64,000 bases of DNA from Nymphaea colorata (lineage: Eukaryota > Streptophyta > Magnoliopsida > Nymphaeales > Nymphaeaceae): positions 12,024,505 through 12,088,504 of the forward strand of contig NC_045140.1 in NCBI RefSeq assembly GCF_008831285.2. Reading direction: 5' to 3'. Of the stretch, positions 1 through 9,200 are shown piece by piece; positions within the stretch are counted from its first letter, which is position 1, and each line of letters begins with the position of its first letter. The notes under the pieces were generated by a model. The model was not told the DNA's origin and searched no databases. It saw only the letters and a list, made by a program, of their open reading frames with translations. The translations under genes were made by a program, and so were the position numbers.

Positions 1-263
1 TAAGTTTTTTGGGGATGGACAAGATGGATGGAAGTTAAGTTCTCTTTCAAGTGGAAATCATTCACAAATGCTGCACCATCTATAGTTTGTGTGCTTTGGC
101 TGTAATTTGAAGTTTGTTAGTTTACATTTTACAAATGCATTACTGCATAAATTTAGAGAGTGTGCTTTGTGTTCACATATGCAGTCAGTGTTCATATGCC
201 TGCACGTGAGTGCATGCATTCATTCACATGCACATGAAAGCACAGGTATGCGTATGCACCATA
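1..263 (+). other. Presumed intron sequence of the transporter gene
   Basis: No exon is recognisable here. Because the first visible transporter exon starts at 6291 in codon position 2, the preceding exon must lie left of the window and this stretch should be intronic. It contains a purine/pyrimidine-alternating section (about 175-260) rich in ATGCATG and CACATG words. Confidence 0.5.
194..222 (+). repeat. 29-bp direct repeat, left copy
   Basis: An exact 29-bp match to 6024-6052, starting atatgcctgcacgtgagtg. Similarity continues with small gaps for about 15 more bases. The pair brackets the nested transposon block. Confidence 0.85.
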
Positions 264-425
264 GTCACAAATAACGTTTCGAAGTTTTAAATGGCAAGGT
301 TTTTCTCAGGTATAATACAGCGAGCTTGAAAAAAGGGGAAGAAACAGGAAAAATATGGTAAATTTTTAAAATTAAAAAAAACTAAAAATGGGAGGAAAAT
401 AAAATAAGTGAGAAACTAATAACAT

Positions 426-605
426 TGTTGCGAGAGAGAGAGAGAGGCAGCAAAAAGTTGAAGTTCATTACGTGACCCTAATCTCTATTAAGAGATTAGG
501 GTTAGGGAAAATTACAAGAGAAGTCCACTAAAAATAACAAAACATTTAAAGAGATCCTCCCTAACTTCCTAATATTTCAGAAAACCCCTTTTTGTATCTT
601 TAACA
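426..605 (-). repeat. Copia element 1, 3' LTR (180 bp)
   Basis: Matches 5578-5757 except for two substitutions, one near the terminal GA run and one beside the telomere-like TTAGGGTTAGG word. It contains a perfect 10-bp hairpin (479-502, arms CCTAATCTCT and AGAGATTAGG, four-base loop). Confidence 0.97.
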
Positions 606-617
606 CTCCCCCTCAAG
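606..617 (-). other. Copia element 1 polypurine tract
   Basis: On the minus strand this reads CTTGAGGGGGAG and abuts the 3' LTR. It overlaps the last codons and stop of the gag-pol frame. The same 12-mer serves the second copia element. Confidence 0.9.
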
Positions 618-3600
618 CTGGAGCATATATATCAATCATGCTCAGCTTGTTACAACATCTCAGGAAATCACCTATGGGAAGAGCTTTAGTGAGAATATCT
701 GCTGCCTGATCTTCTGAGGAGACGTGAATAGTGCTAACAATTCCTCCTTGAACTAAGTCCCGAATATAGTGGCAATCCACTTCAATGTGTTTAGTCCTCT
801 CATGGAAGACAGGATTGTTAGCGATATATGTAGCTGCCTTGTTGTCACAATACATCTTCATTGGGAGATTCACTGAGACATCCAACTCTACAAGTAGTGA
901 TCTAACCCACGACATTTCAGCCGCAGTTTGAGCCATAGCCCTATATTCCGACTCAGCACTAGAACGAGCCACAACATTCTGCTTCTTGCTCCTCCAGGAA
1001 ATAAGATTACCGCCCACAAAGACACAAAAACCGGTAGTAGACTTCCTGTCATCTACAGATCCAGCATAATCAGCATCACTATACGCCTCGATGCCAACAC
1101 ATTCTCCTTTCTTGAACCATAGCCCCTTTCCCGGGGCTGATTTCAAGTATCTTACAATCATTAGAGCTGCATCCCAGTGAACTTTTCGGGGTTTTTCCAT
1201 GAATTGGCTCAACTTATTTACAACAAAGCTAATGTCGGGACGAGTGACAGTGAAATATAACAGTTTCCCTATCAGAGATCTGTAAGATCTAGAGTCAAAC
1301 GGCTCTGAGTCATCATCATGTATATGAATGCGAGGATTCATGGGAAGTGTGACAGGTTTAGCCCCCAATAGTCCCGTTTCCTGCAGAAGATCAAGAACAT
1401 ATTTCCTTTGAGACACTACAACTCCTTTATTACTACGAGCCACCTCAATACCAAGAAAATAACGAAGTTGTCCAAGGTCTTTCGTAACAAAGTATTGCTG
1501 TAAAAACTCCTTTGTTTGAGCTATCTCTTGATCATTTTCCCCTGTAAGAACAATATCATCCACGTAGACAATCAATATCACAAGTCCTGCTGAGCCTCGC
1601 TTGATAAACAATGAATGATCAAGCTGGGATCGGCGAAATCCACACTTAGATAACACTTCAGTAAGCTTTTGGAACCATGCACGGGGACTCTGTTTGAGTC
1701 CATAAATAGCTTTCTTTAACTTGCATACCTTGGAACACTCCCCTTGTCGCTCAAAACCAGGTGGTTGCTGCATATAAACGATTTCAGAAAGGTCTCCATA
1801 CAGAAAGGCATTTTTGACATCCAATTGAAAAAGAGACCACTCTCGTTGGACAGCAAGAGAGATAATCAACCGAATAGTGCCCAATCGGGCCACAGGCGAA
1901 AAGGTCTCAAAGAAGTCAACACCATAAGTCTGAGTATACCCTTTTGCGACAAGACGGGCCTTGAACCTTTCAACTGACCCATCAGAATGATACTTGATGG
2001 TGAATACCCATCGTGAGCCAACCACATCACAGCGTGTTGGGGGGTCTACCAAATCCCAAGTCTCTCGAGAAAGAAGAGCATCCATTTCCTCCTGCATAGC
2101 TTGTCGCCAACGTGGATCTAACAGGGCGTGATGGTGCGAGGACGGGATAACATGACTAGATAGAGCTTGATCAAACTGTACTAAGCGTGTACTCAGATGA
2201 GCAGTAGAGACAGAATTAGATATAGGATGTAAGGTACACTGTCGCTTGCCCTTGCGAATAGCAATAGGGAGATCTGTTGCAGAATAGTCATCACTTAAAC
2301 TTGAGTCAGTCTTATCAGTAGAGCTTACCTCTTGAGACGATGCTGGTGGACGGTTGAGAGAGGGACCTAGACGACGAGTGTAAACCAACGGAGGCTCAAG
2401 AAAACGTTCATGTGACCTAGGTTGAGATGATGAAAATGACTCAAGTGACACTGGTGGAATAGGAAGAGGTATAGGTGCATGCATCTCAGATGAAGAGGGA
2501 CTTGACGGAGGGAAATAAGGACGAGACTCAAAGAAGGTAACATCCGCACTGATAATATCTTTCTTGGTCAAGGGATCAAAGCATTTGTATCCCTTTTGAT
2601 TGGCTGAATAGCCAATAAAAATACATTTGATGGCTTGGGCAGCAAGTTTGCTTTTGTTCGGGCCTAGGATATGTGCAAAGCAAGTGCATCCAAAAACTTT
2701 GGGAGGTAAATGAAATAATGAACGCCCTGGATATAGAATTTGAATTGGAATACGGTCTTGAATGGAGGAAGATGGTAATCTATTAATGAGGTAACACGCA
2801 GTAAGAATAGCATCACCCCAAAAATAGGCAGGCATGTGAGAATGTAACATGAGGGTACGAGCTACGTTTAGGAGTTGCCGATGTTTGCGTTCGGCTACAC
2901 CATTCTGTTGGGATGTATGTGGACAAGTATATTGAGGTCGAATTCTATGGTCGGCATAAAACTGAAGTAGAATGGAAGACTTGAATTTAAGAGCATTATC
3001 AGTGCGAATATTTTTGACAATGAGTCCAAACTGAGTTTTTATTTCCTTGATAAATTTTTGAAGAATACATATGACTTCAGATCTTTCCCTTAACAAGAAA
3101 ACCCAACTGACTCTAGTAAAATCATCAACTAGAACAAGATAATATCGAAAATATGATCGAAAAGGAACCCGACTAGGACCCCATACATCCACATGAATGA
3201 GATCAAATGGACTCTGACTCGACGGACTCTGACTCGAAGGAAAGCTGCTCCGTGTATGCTTGCCCAACTGGCAGGCATCACATAAGAAGGACTCTGATGC
3301 AGGAATATCTGGAAACATGCGACGAAGTTTTGGTACTGAAGGATGACCCAGTCTGAGATGCCATTGGAAGGGAGAAGGCTTGGAAGGGACTGAAGATGCA
3401 GCAACATCAACTGGGATTGACAAAAAATAAAGGCCCTCACGCTCATGGCCGCCACCAATCATCTTCCCAGTTGGTAAGTCCTGAAAAGAACAAGAGTCAG
3501 ATTCAAAAATGACTTTACATTGTAAGTCGATAGCTAGCTGTTTCACAGATATCAAATTAACAGGAAACTGAGGAGCATATAGCACATGTGTAATAGTGCC

Positions 3601-4845
3601 TAAACGTGGAAGGTAAATATCACCGCTACCCAAAACAGGGGACAACTTGCCATCAGCCAGCTTAACATGCTGTGGTGTAGAAAATCTGACAAATGATGAA
3701 AAATTTTGTGGTTGATTACAACAATGTCTAGAAGCGCCCGAGTCTATCATCCATGTCATACCTGGATCAGCAGTAGGAGCACCAACAGAGAATGCTGAAT
3801 CTACAACAGCGGCATTGGTAGTTGTAGAGGTAGATGTAGAGGCAGACCTCTGAGCAAGAACACGATCATATTCATCCTTACTTAGGTTAAGGGAATATAA
3901 CATAGATATAGAAGGATCAGTAAAAGACTCAACCACAGATATTGTTGCCTTTGAATGAGTTGCTTTGGATGAAGAAGGACCTCTGCTTGTGGTGATTCTA
4001 CCTCCACCACGTCCAGATGAAACATTAGACCTGAGGTGAGGATGTTTGTCCCAACAACGATCCTCTAGATGACCAATTTTGCCACAATAAGAGCACTGAA
4101 ATCTGCCACGTCCAGCACCACGGCCTGTACCACGTCCCCTAGTGCCTCCAAAAGAACTAGGGCTCCGTCCTCCTGATATCACAAGTGCAGAGACTGGTGT
4201 GTCATGCGTAGTCTGAGAAAGAGTGGCTGCAAAACGACTCAGCCTATTATATGTGTCTGCTAAATCTGGAAGTTCACTGCCTGTTAGAATTTGAGACTTT
4301 GCCACAGAGTATTCTGAAGATAGGCCAGATAAAAACTTCGCCACCATACCAGTCTCAACGTGTGATGCATAACAATGCTGGTAAGGTGGACGAAGAGCCT
4401 TTAACCGTTCATATGCAGCAGTCAAAGTAGCAAAATATTGGGATAGGTCCTGATCCCCTTGTCGAATGTTACATAACTCCTCTTCTAGTTGTAGGATTTT
4501 GATTACATTAGTGGCATGCGAGTATGTCTTTCTCAAAAAAGACCACATATCCTTGGCCTTGGTATAATATGCAATAGTTGGGGCTATATGAGACTCCACA
4601 CTATTCATAATCCAAGACATAACAATATAATTATCTTCATCCCACGCAGCATATATTCCTTTTTTCTCAATAGGTTCATCCTCCTCAAGAATATATTTCT
4701 TCCTATGACCAGCCACCGACATTATGAATACCCTAGACCATATTTCATAATTTGAGCCATTAAGTTTCATCGTGGTTCCATAAGAGAATGAATTCCCAAC
4801 CATCTTGTAGTCAGTAGACCCTTCAGATTTACTGTTTTCAGCCAT
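613..4845 (-). CDS. Copia gag-pol polyprotein, intact (1410 aa)
   Basis: One uninterrupted frame in the copia domain order. The Gag/UBN2-like region runs to about residue 230, and the CCHC zinc knuckle (CSYCGKIGHLEDRCWDKH) is near 251-268. The aspartic protease has a DSGAS active site at about 368-372. The integrase has an HHCC zinc region around 496-525 and catalytic D553, D616 and E652. Reverse transcriptase spans about 925-1170, with QLDVKNAF and the YVDDI catalytic box near 1094-1098. RNase H (SDADYAG, SSAESEY) runs from about 1250 to near the end. No key residue or frame is visibly lost, so the element could be autonomous. The ATG at 4843-4845 lies 720 bp inside the 5' LTR, leaving a typical leader. 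Protease, integrase, RT, RNase H order separates copia from gypsy elements. Confidence 0.96.
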   Translation of the reverse strand: MAENSKSEGSTDYKMVGNSFSYGTTMKLNGSNYEIWSRVFIMSVAGHRKKYILEEDEPIEKKGIYAAWDEDNYIVMSWIMNSVESHIAPTIAYYTKAKDMWSFLRKTYSHATNVIKILQLEEELCNIRQGDQDLSQYFATLTAAYERLKALRPPYQHCYASHVETGMVAKFLSGLSSEYSVAKSQILTGSELPDLADTYNRLSRFAATLSQTTHDTPVSALVISGGRSPSSFGGTRGRGTGRGAGRGRFQCSYCGKIGHLEDRCWDKHPHLRSNVSSGRGGGRITTSRGPSSSKATHSKATISVVESFTDPSISMLYSLNLSKDEYDRVLAQRSASTSTSTTTNAAVVDSAFSVGAPTADPGMTWMIDSGASRHCCNQPQNFSSFVRFSTPQHVKLADGKLSPVLGSGDIYLPRLGTITHVLYAPQFPVNLISVKQLAIDLQCKVIFESDSCSFQDLPTGKMIGGGHEREGLYFLSIPVDVAASSVPSKPSPFQWHLRLGHPSVPKLRRMFPDIPASESFLCDACQLGKHTRSSFPSSQSPSSQSPFDLIHVDVWGPSRVPFRSYFRYYLVLVDDFTRVSWVFLLRERSEVICILQKFIKEIKTQFGLIVKNIRTDNALKFKSSILLQFYADHRIRPQYTCPHTSQQNGVAERKHRQLLNVARTLMLHSHMPAYFWGDAILTACYLINRLPSSSIQDRIPIQILYPGRSLFHLPPKVFGCTCFAHILGPNKSKLAAQAIKCIFIGYSANQKGYKCFDPLTKKDIISADVTFFESRPYFPPSSPSSSEMHAPIPLPIPPVSLESFSSSQPRSHERFLEPPLVYTRRLGPSLNRPPASSQEVSSTDKTDSSLSDDYSATDLPIAIRKGKRQCTLHPISNSVSTAHLSTRLVQFDQALSSHVIPSSHHHALLDPRWRQAMQEEMDALLSRETWDLVDPPTRCDVVGSRWVFTIKYHSDGSVERFKARLVAKGYTQTYGVDFFETFSPVARLGTIRLIISLAVQREWSLFQLDVKNAFLYGDLSEIVYMQQPPGFERQGECSKVCKLKKAIYGLKQSPRAWFQKLTEVLSKCGFRRSQLDHSLFIKRGSAGLVILIVYVDDIVLTGENDQEIAQTKEFLQQYFVTKDLGQLRYFLGIEVARSNKGVVVSQRKYVLDLLQETGLLGAKPVTLPMNPRIHIHDDDSEPFDSRSYRSLIGKLLYFTVTRPDISFVVNKLSQFMEKPRKVHWDAALMIVRYLKSAPGKGLWFKKGECVGIEAYSDADYAGSVDDRKSTTGFCVFVGGNLISWRSKKQNVVARSSAESEYRAMAQTAAEMSWVRSLLVELDVSVNLPMKMYCDNKAATYIANNPVFHERTKHIEVDCHYIRDLVQGGIVSTIHVSSEDQAADILTKALPIGDFLRCCNKLSMIDIYAPA

Positions 4846-5565
4846 AGTAAATAAAGAAGACCAGATTGACGCAAACGTTTAAAGAAAGAGGGCTAGGAAA
4901 TTACTATCACTTCAGATCTGGTTCAGCCGATGACAAAAAAAAAGAATGAACTCCCAACGACTGAAGACTGTTGCTCCCAATGACTGAAGACTGCTGCCAC
5001 TTATAACAGCAGCTAGTTCTCATAAAACTTCCTGTCCACGTGTCAAAGAAATCCACAAAATCAAACAAAAAACTTGTACTAAGGATCAGCAGCAGTCCTC
5101 ACTCCTCACGCAGCCTTACTTTACTGAACTTGTATCCACGATCTATAGAAAAATTCTGATCATATTCAAAAAACTGAATTTATAAGCAGCATATAGACTC
5201 CACAAAGCATCCACAACACCTCACGCAGCCTGACTTTCCCGAAATTGTATTTACGATCATCACAAACCACAGCATCACATGTCACACTACATCCACAATA
5301 GTCTGCTTCATACGACCAATATGAGGATCTGATCACGCCTTCCACATAGGCGTGATCAGGTCCTCCTTCACACGACACGCCCAACCCCTATTCCCTCACT
5401 GTCTCCTTATTGGGTGATAAGAGGGAATAAGGAGTAGCGATGACAAGAGAGAGGACGAAAAAGAAAGGAACTCACTTGGCTGTTCGCCGGAAAGATTGTC
5501 GCCGGAGAAGATGGTCGCCGGAGAAGGTCACCGGAAAGCGCACCCTGCCGTCGACGCCCACACCC

Positions 5566-5577
5566 GCTCTGATACCA
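5566..5577 (-). other. Copia element 1 primer-binding site
   Basis: On the minus strand this reads TGGTATCAGAGC, directly adjoining the LTR. It is the usual copia sequence complementary to the 3' end of initiator tRNA-Met. Confidence 0.93.
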
Positions 5578-5757
5578 TGTTGCAAGAGAGAGAGAGAGGC
5601 AGCAAAAAGTTGAAGTTCATTACGTGACCCTAATCTCTATTAAGAGATTAGGGTTAGGCAAAATTACAAGAGAAGTCCACTAAAAATAACAAAACATTTA
5701 AAGAGATCCTCCCTAACTTCCTAATATTTCAGAAAACCCCTTTTTGTATCTTTAACA
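5578..5757 (-). repeat. Copia element 1, 5' LTR (180 bp)
   Basis: Carries the promoter for the minus-strand element. It ends next to the primer-binding site at 5577 and is bounded outside by the AACAT target duplication. It holds the same CCTAATCTCT hairpin as the other LTR. Confidence 0.97.
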
Positions 5758-6023
5758 AACATAAACATCAAAACATAAGTAGATTTAACAAATAAAAAAT
5801 AGAAAATGAAAAAAAAACTGTTTGGCTTTAAAAAAAAGAAAAAAATGAAAAAAATGCAAAAAATGGAAAAAGTGAAAAAAAGCAAAAAAATGCGTTAAAA
5901 ACAGGTTTGTTTTCATTTTGACGTTTTTTAAAAAAAACGTGTTTTTTATAAGTTCTAAACAGCAATTTAATTTGTCGCATTTTTTTCGCGTTTGTTTTCG
6001 AAAAAAACGTATTTTTTGTGACT

Positions 6024-6052
6024 ATATGCCTGCACGTGAGTGCATGCATTCA
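6024..6052 (+). repeat. 29-bp direct repeat, right copy
   Basis: Identical to 194-222. It begins exactly at the right edge of the 264-6022 inverted-repeat element, sharing the A of its flanking TA. Confidence 0.85.
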
Positions 6053-6290
6053 CTATGCACATGCATGCATATTTGTTGTTTCACATGCATGTGTATACTT
6101 AGTGGCCAAGTATTCTTTATGCAGAATCAGAACTCTCAAAAGAATTGTGTGCTCATTTATTTTCTATTCGATTCTGCGAGATTACAACTTATTTTAATAA
6201 ATGTCCTTTGGACTTTTAGATGGTAAGACCATTTTGGATCAGAAATATTGCTTTGTTAACTGATTTTGCTTTCCTTCACATTGTTTGCAG
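6053..6290 (+). other. Transporter intron remainder before first visible exon
   Basis: Short AT-rich intronic stretch between the nested transposons and the exon at 6291. It ends in a good 3' splice site, TTGTTTGCAG. Confidence 0.7.
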
Positions 6291-9200
6291 TTGCTTTCAT
6301 TGGAGGCATGCTTTTTGTGCTTCAACAATTTGCAGGCATTAATGGGGTCCTATATTTTTCATCCTTGACTTTTCATGATGTTGGCATTACCAACAATGCT
6401 TTAGCAAGCCTTCTTGTTGGTTTGACGAACTTTGCAGGTGAGATGCAGGCATATATGCATATGTACGTGTATTATTGTGTGTGTAACTTAGATTTCAGTT
6501 TAGTTTGTGGCAATCATTTCAGGGGCACTTTTTGCTCTATACTTGATGGACAAACAAGGGAGGCAAAATCTTATTATTGGTAGCTACCTGGGAATGGTAT
6601 GTGAAGCGATTGTTGAAATGGACTATATTGATAGAGAATTAGATATATATGTTGAAAGCTGCAAGAAATTATTTTACTCTCTCAAATCTTTGCATTGTTT
6701 GTTGATAGTCATTTTGAGATAAGTTGACTGACAAATGTGTTTGTTTAATGAATAGGACCTTATCTTTGCTTCTCTAAGTGTAATACATGTGCATAAGGGC
6801 TGTCACATAGATTTTGTCATTACCCTTTGTGCATCAACCTTTCACGTGTGATTATCTTCAACATACTTAATTAATCGGATGTTATGTTTTCTTTGGGTTA
6901 AGCTTGCAAGATGAAGAACATAATAAATTAAAGGTTCTGGTTTACTGTTTATGCATATACACATGTTTGGGTGCTTAATCTTAACAGGTTAGGGACTTAA
7001 GGTTGATATCCTGCTTTAGTACCTGGTACTATGGCTGCTAAATTTTGTTTATTATATATTATATTGCCTTTAGTCTGCTCAGGACCGTCTACATAAATAG
7101 GACTAGATGTTAAAACAACTTGATCAATCTCACCGTTGAGGCACTAACAGAGTTTTCTACAAGATTAAGCAACCAGAAACTGCACGCCTAAAGCTGCATA
7201 AAATACTCTGATAGTTTTTTTTTTTATGTCATACAGCTAGTGGAGTTGTGGAAAAAGATGGATCAATTCAAATGACCTGTTTTGCTGTGGTTGCTTTTGA
7301 TGTTTTTTAGGCCCTTTTTGCTTGGAAGCTTACATCTCTAGACTGTGAAGCATGATTTGGCTCTGAATGATGGGGGCTTAAGGAACTTTGCTTGACAATG
7401 TAAAACTATCTCCTTTTAGAAATTTTGACATATGAGAGTAACATAAATGCTCAGAGTTTTTCAATTTTTGAGACTACTCTCTCAGTTCATTTCATCATTT
7501 GGGCCCATGTCCCTCTAACGGAAACTGCCAAACCCCTGAAGGGATTTTACCTTTTTCTTGTCACATTTACAGTCGGTTATGCAGGAACTTGAGAAACTTA
7601 ACTCTGTTCATGCAGATATAATCTGTATCTTATTATTGGTTTATATTCGTGTTTGTTTCCATCATTAGATTGATATTTATAAATCCTTTTCTTTTGGTGC
7701 AAATCGGTGCGTTTTCTAATAGGCACTGTCACTTTCTGCCGAAATTGCTTCCATTTTCTTGATCTCACATCTCTATTGCTGAATGTTTAGTTGACTTATC
7801 TTACTGCCAGTTCTCTGTCAGCAAGCTCTTTAAGATTTCTGCATCTGATTCTTCTTGCAGGCTGCTGCAATGTTTCTTATAGTTTTTGCAGTGGACTTTC
7901 CAGTTGATGACCAGTTGTCTCACACATTATCTATTCTGGGGACTGTCATGTATGTGCTTTTCATTCTTATCCTTTTTGCATAATGAGCAAATAAGTAATA
8001 AATATTTATTTTTGTTTCCTTGTTTTGTATTTGATATTTACTGTGATGTAGATACATGAAGGGCTGGCTATTTACTTAGAAGTTAACATGTTTCTCTTCT
8101 GTGACAACATCTAGGTGAAGCTTATGATAAGTGTTGACATATGGTGTATTTGGGTCACCTATCCGGGTCTGGGTCTGGACCCGATCCAGTGTGTTACTGC
8201 TATGGCCCTACTTAACCCATGTAAACCCTAATTTCGTGAAGTTAATGAAAGTTTATGAGAGAGAGTGTTTGGTGGCTATTGGGCACCAGTCTTCCTCACC
8301 CGTGGTTTTTTCCCTTTAGTTGAGGGGTTTTTCATGTTACATCCGTGTATGTTCATCGTTCTACTCGCTTTTACCGTTTCTATATGGTATCAGAGCCAGG
8401 TTGGTTCTAACTTTTCTACCGTGCCCAAGTTGGAGGAAGGATTGCATCGTTACTGTTCAGATTGGACAGAGGATCCCTTATCGCTGTTTGGGTGAAGATC
8501 CTCTGTCTCCCCTCTTTGTCACCGCGGAGTTCCGGTGAAGGGTCATGGCCGTTGCCTTTTTCCCGTCGCCTGAAGCCTACCAGCCCAACGCCATCGTCTA
8601 GCTTTTGTTCCATTGTCCTTGGCATCGCCCGACACTCTCAACCTTTGGTGTTTCCATCCTGTGCCGTCGACTCCTGTCTGCCATGGAGTTCCAACCTCCC
8701 TTCTCACCCGACGCATCGCCTGACGCTGGTTGGCTTCCTGTCGCCCATCTCTGTCGCCCGTCTCCTCTAAGCTGCCGTCCATAGGGTGCCGTCTCCCTGC
8801 TTCAGACTTCCTAGCTCGCCCGACGCTGGCTCGCACGGTGCTGTTTTCAGCGTCTCTTTGCTTTCTTGCGGTCGCTTGAGGTACCGCTGCTCTCTCTCCT
8901 CTTAACTGTTGCTTTAGTATCGCCCAACGTCGCCCTGCTTTGCCATTGCCCAACACTCGCCGTTGCCCTGCTCTGCTGTCACTGAGCGCTCGCCATCGTC
9001 CTGCTTCATCGTCGCCCAGCTTGCCCTGCATCCGTGTGTCCTTTGTCGTTGCCTGGGCTTTCTCTTATAGAACGTCAGTAGTGTTGTGTTATCTCGGCTT
9101 CCTGTGACAGTGTCCCAGCTCCCCCTAGCCCTGTCGAAGGAGCCTGCCATCGCCTTGCTTTCTTTCTCTGCTGTCTTTTTTATTCTTGTGAAGGGTGATC

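Larger units (their letters stand above)
426..5757 (-). mobile_element. Intact young Ty1/copia LTR retrotransposon
   Basis: A complete 5332-bp element read on the minus strand, with LTRs at 5578-5757 (5') and 426-605 (3'), each 180 bp, starting TG and ending CA. A perfect 5-bp target duplication AACAT lies at 421-425 and 5758-5762. A primer-binding site complementary to initiator tRNA-Met directly follows the 5' LTR, and a G-rich polypurine tract precedes the 3' LTR. Between them one unbroken gag-pol frame of 1410 codons covers the element. The two LTRs differ at only two positions, so insertion was recent. It lies antisense to the surrounding transporter gene, in an intron. Confidence 0.97.
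264..6022. mobile_element. TA-flanked inverted-repeat (MITE-like) element, split by a copia insertion
   Basis: The left end reads GTCACAAATAACGTTT and the right end reads AAACGTATTTTTTGTGAC, so the ends are imperfect inverted repeats. A TA dinucleotide lies just outside each (262-263 and 6023-6024), as expected for a Tc1/mariner-type target duplication. Without the copia element and one copy of its target duplication the element is 422 bp, AT-rich and non-coding. A related copy in inverse orientation lies near 36005-36245. Similar right ends (TTTTTTGTGAC) occur near 18776 and 61679. Superfamily assignment rests only on the TA and is tentative. Confidence 0.65.

Noticed and set aside
8543-9031. 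162-codon minus-strand frame
   Set aside because: Lies in the GC-rich leader of the copia 2 element, has repetitive Arg/Gly/Ala composition and no domain; open by composition.
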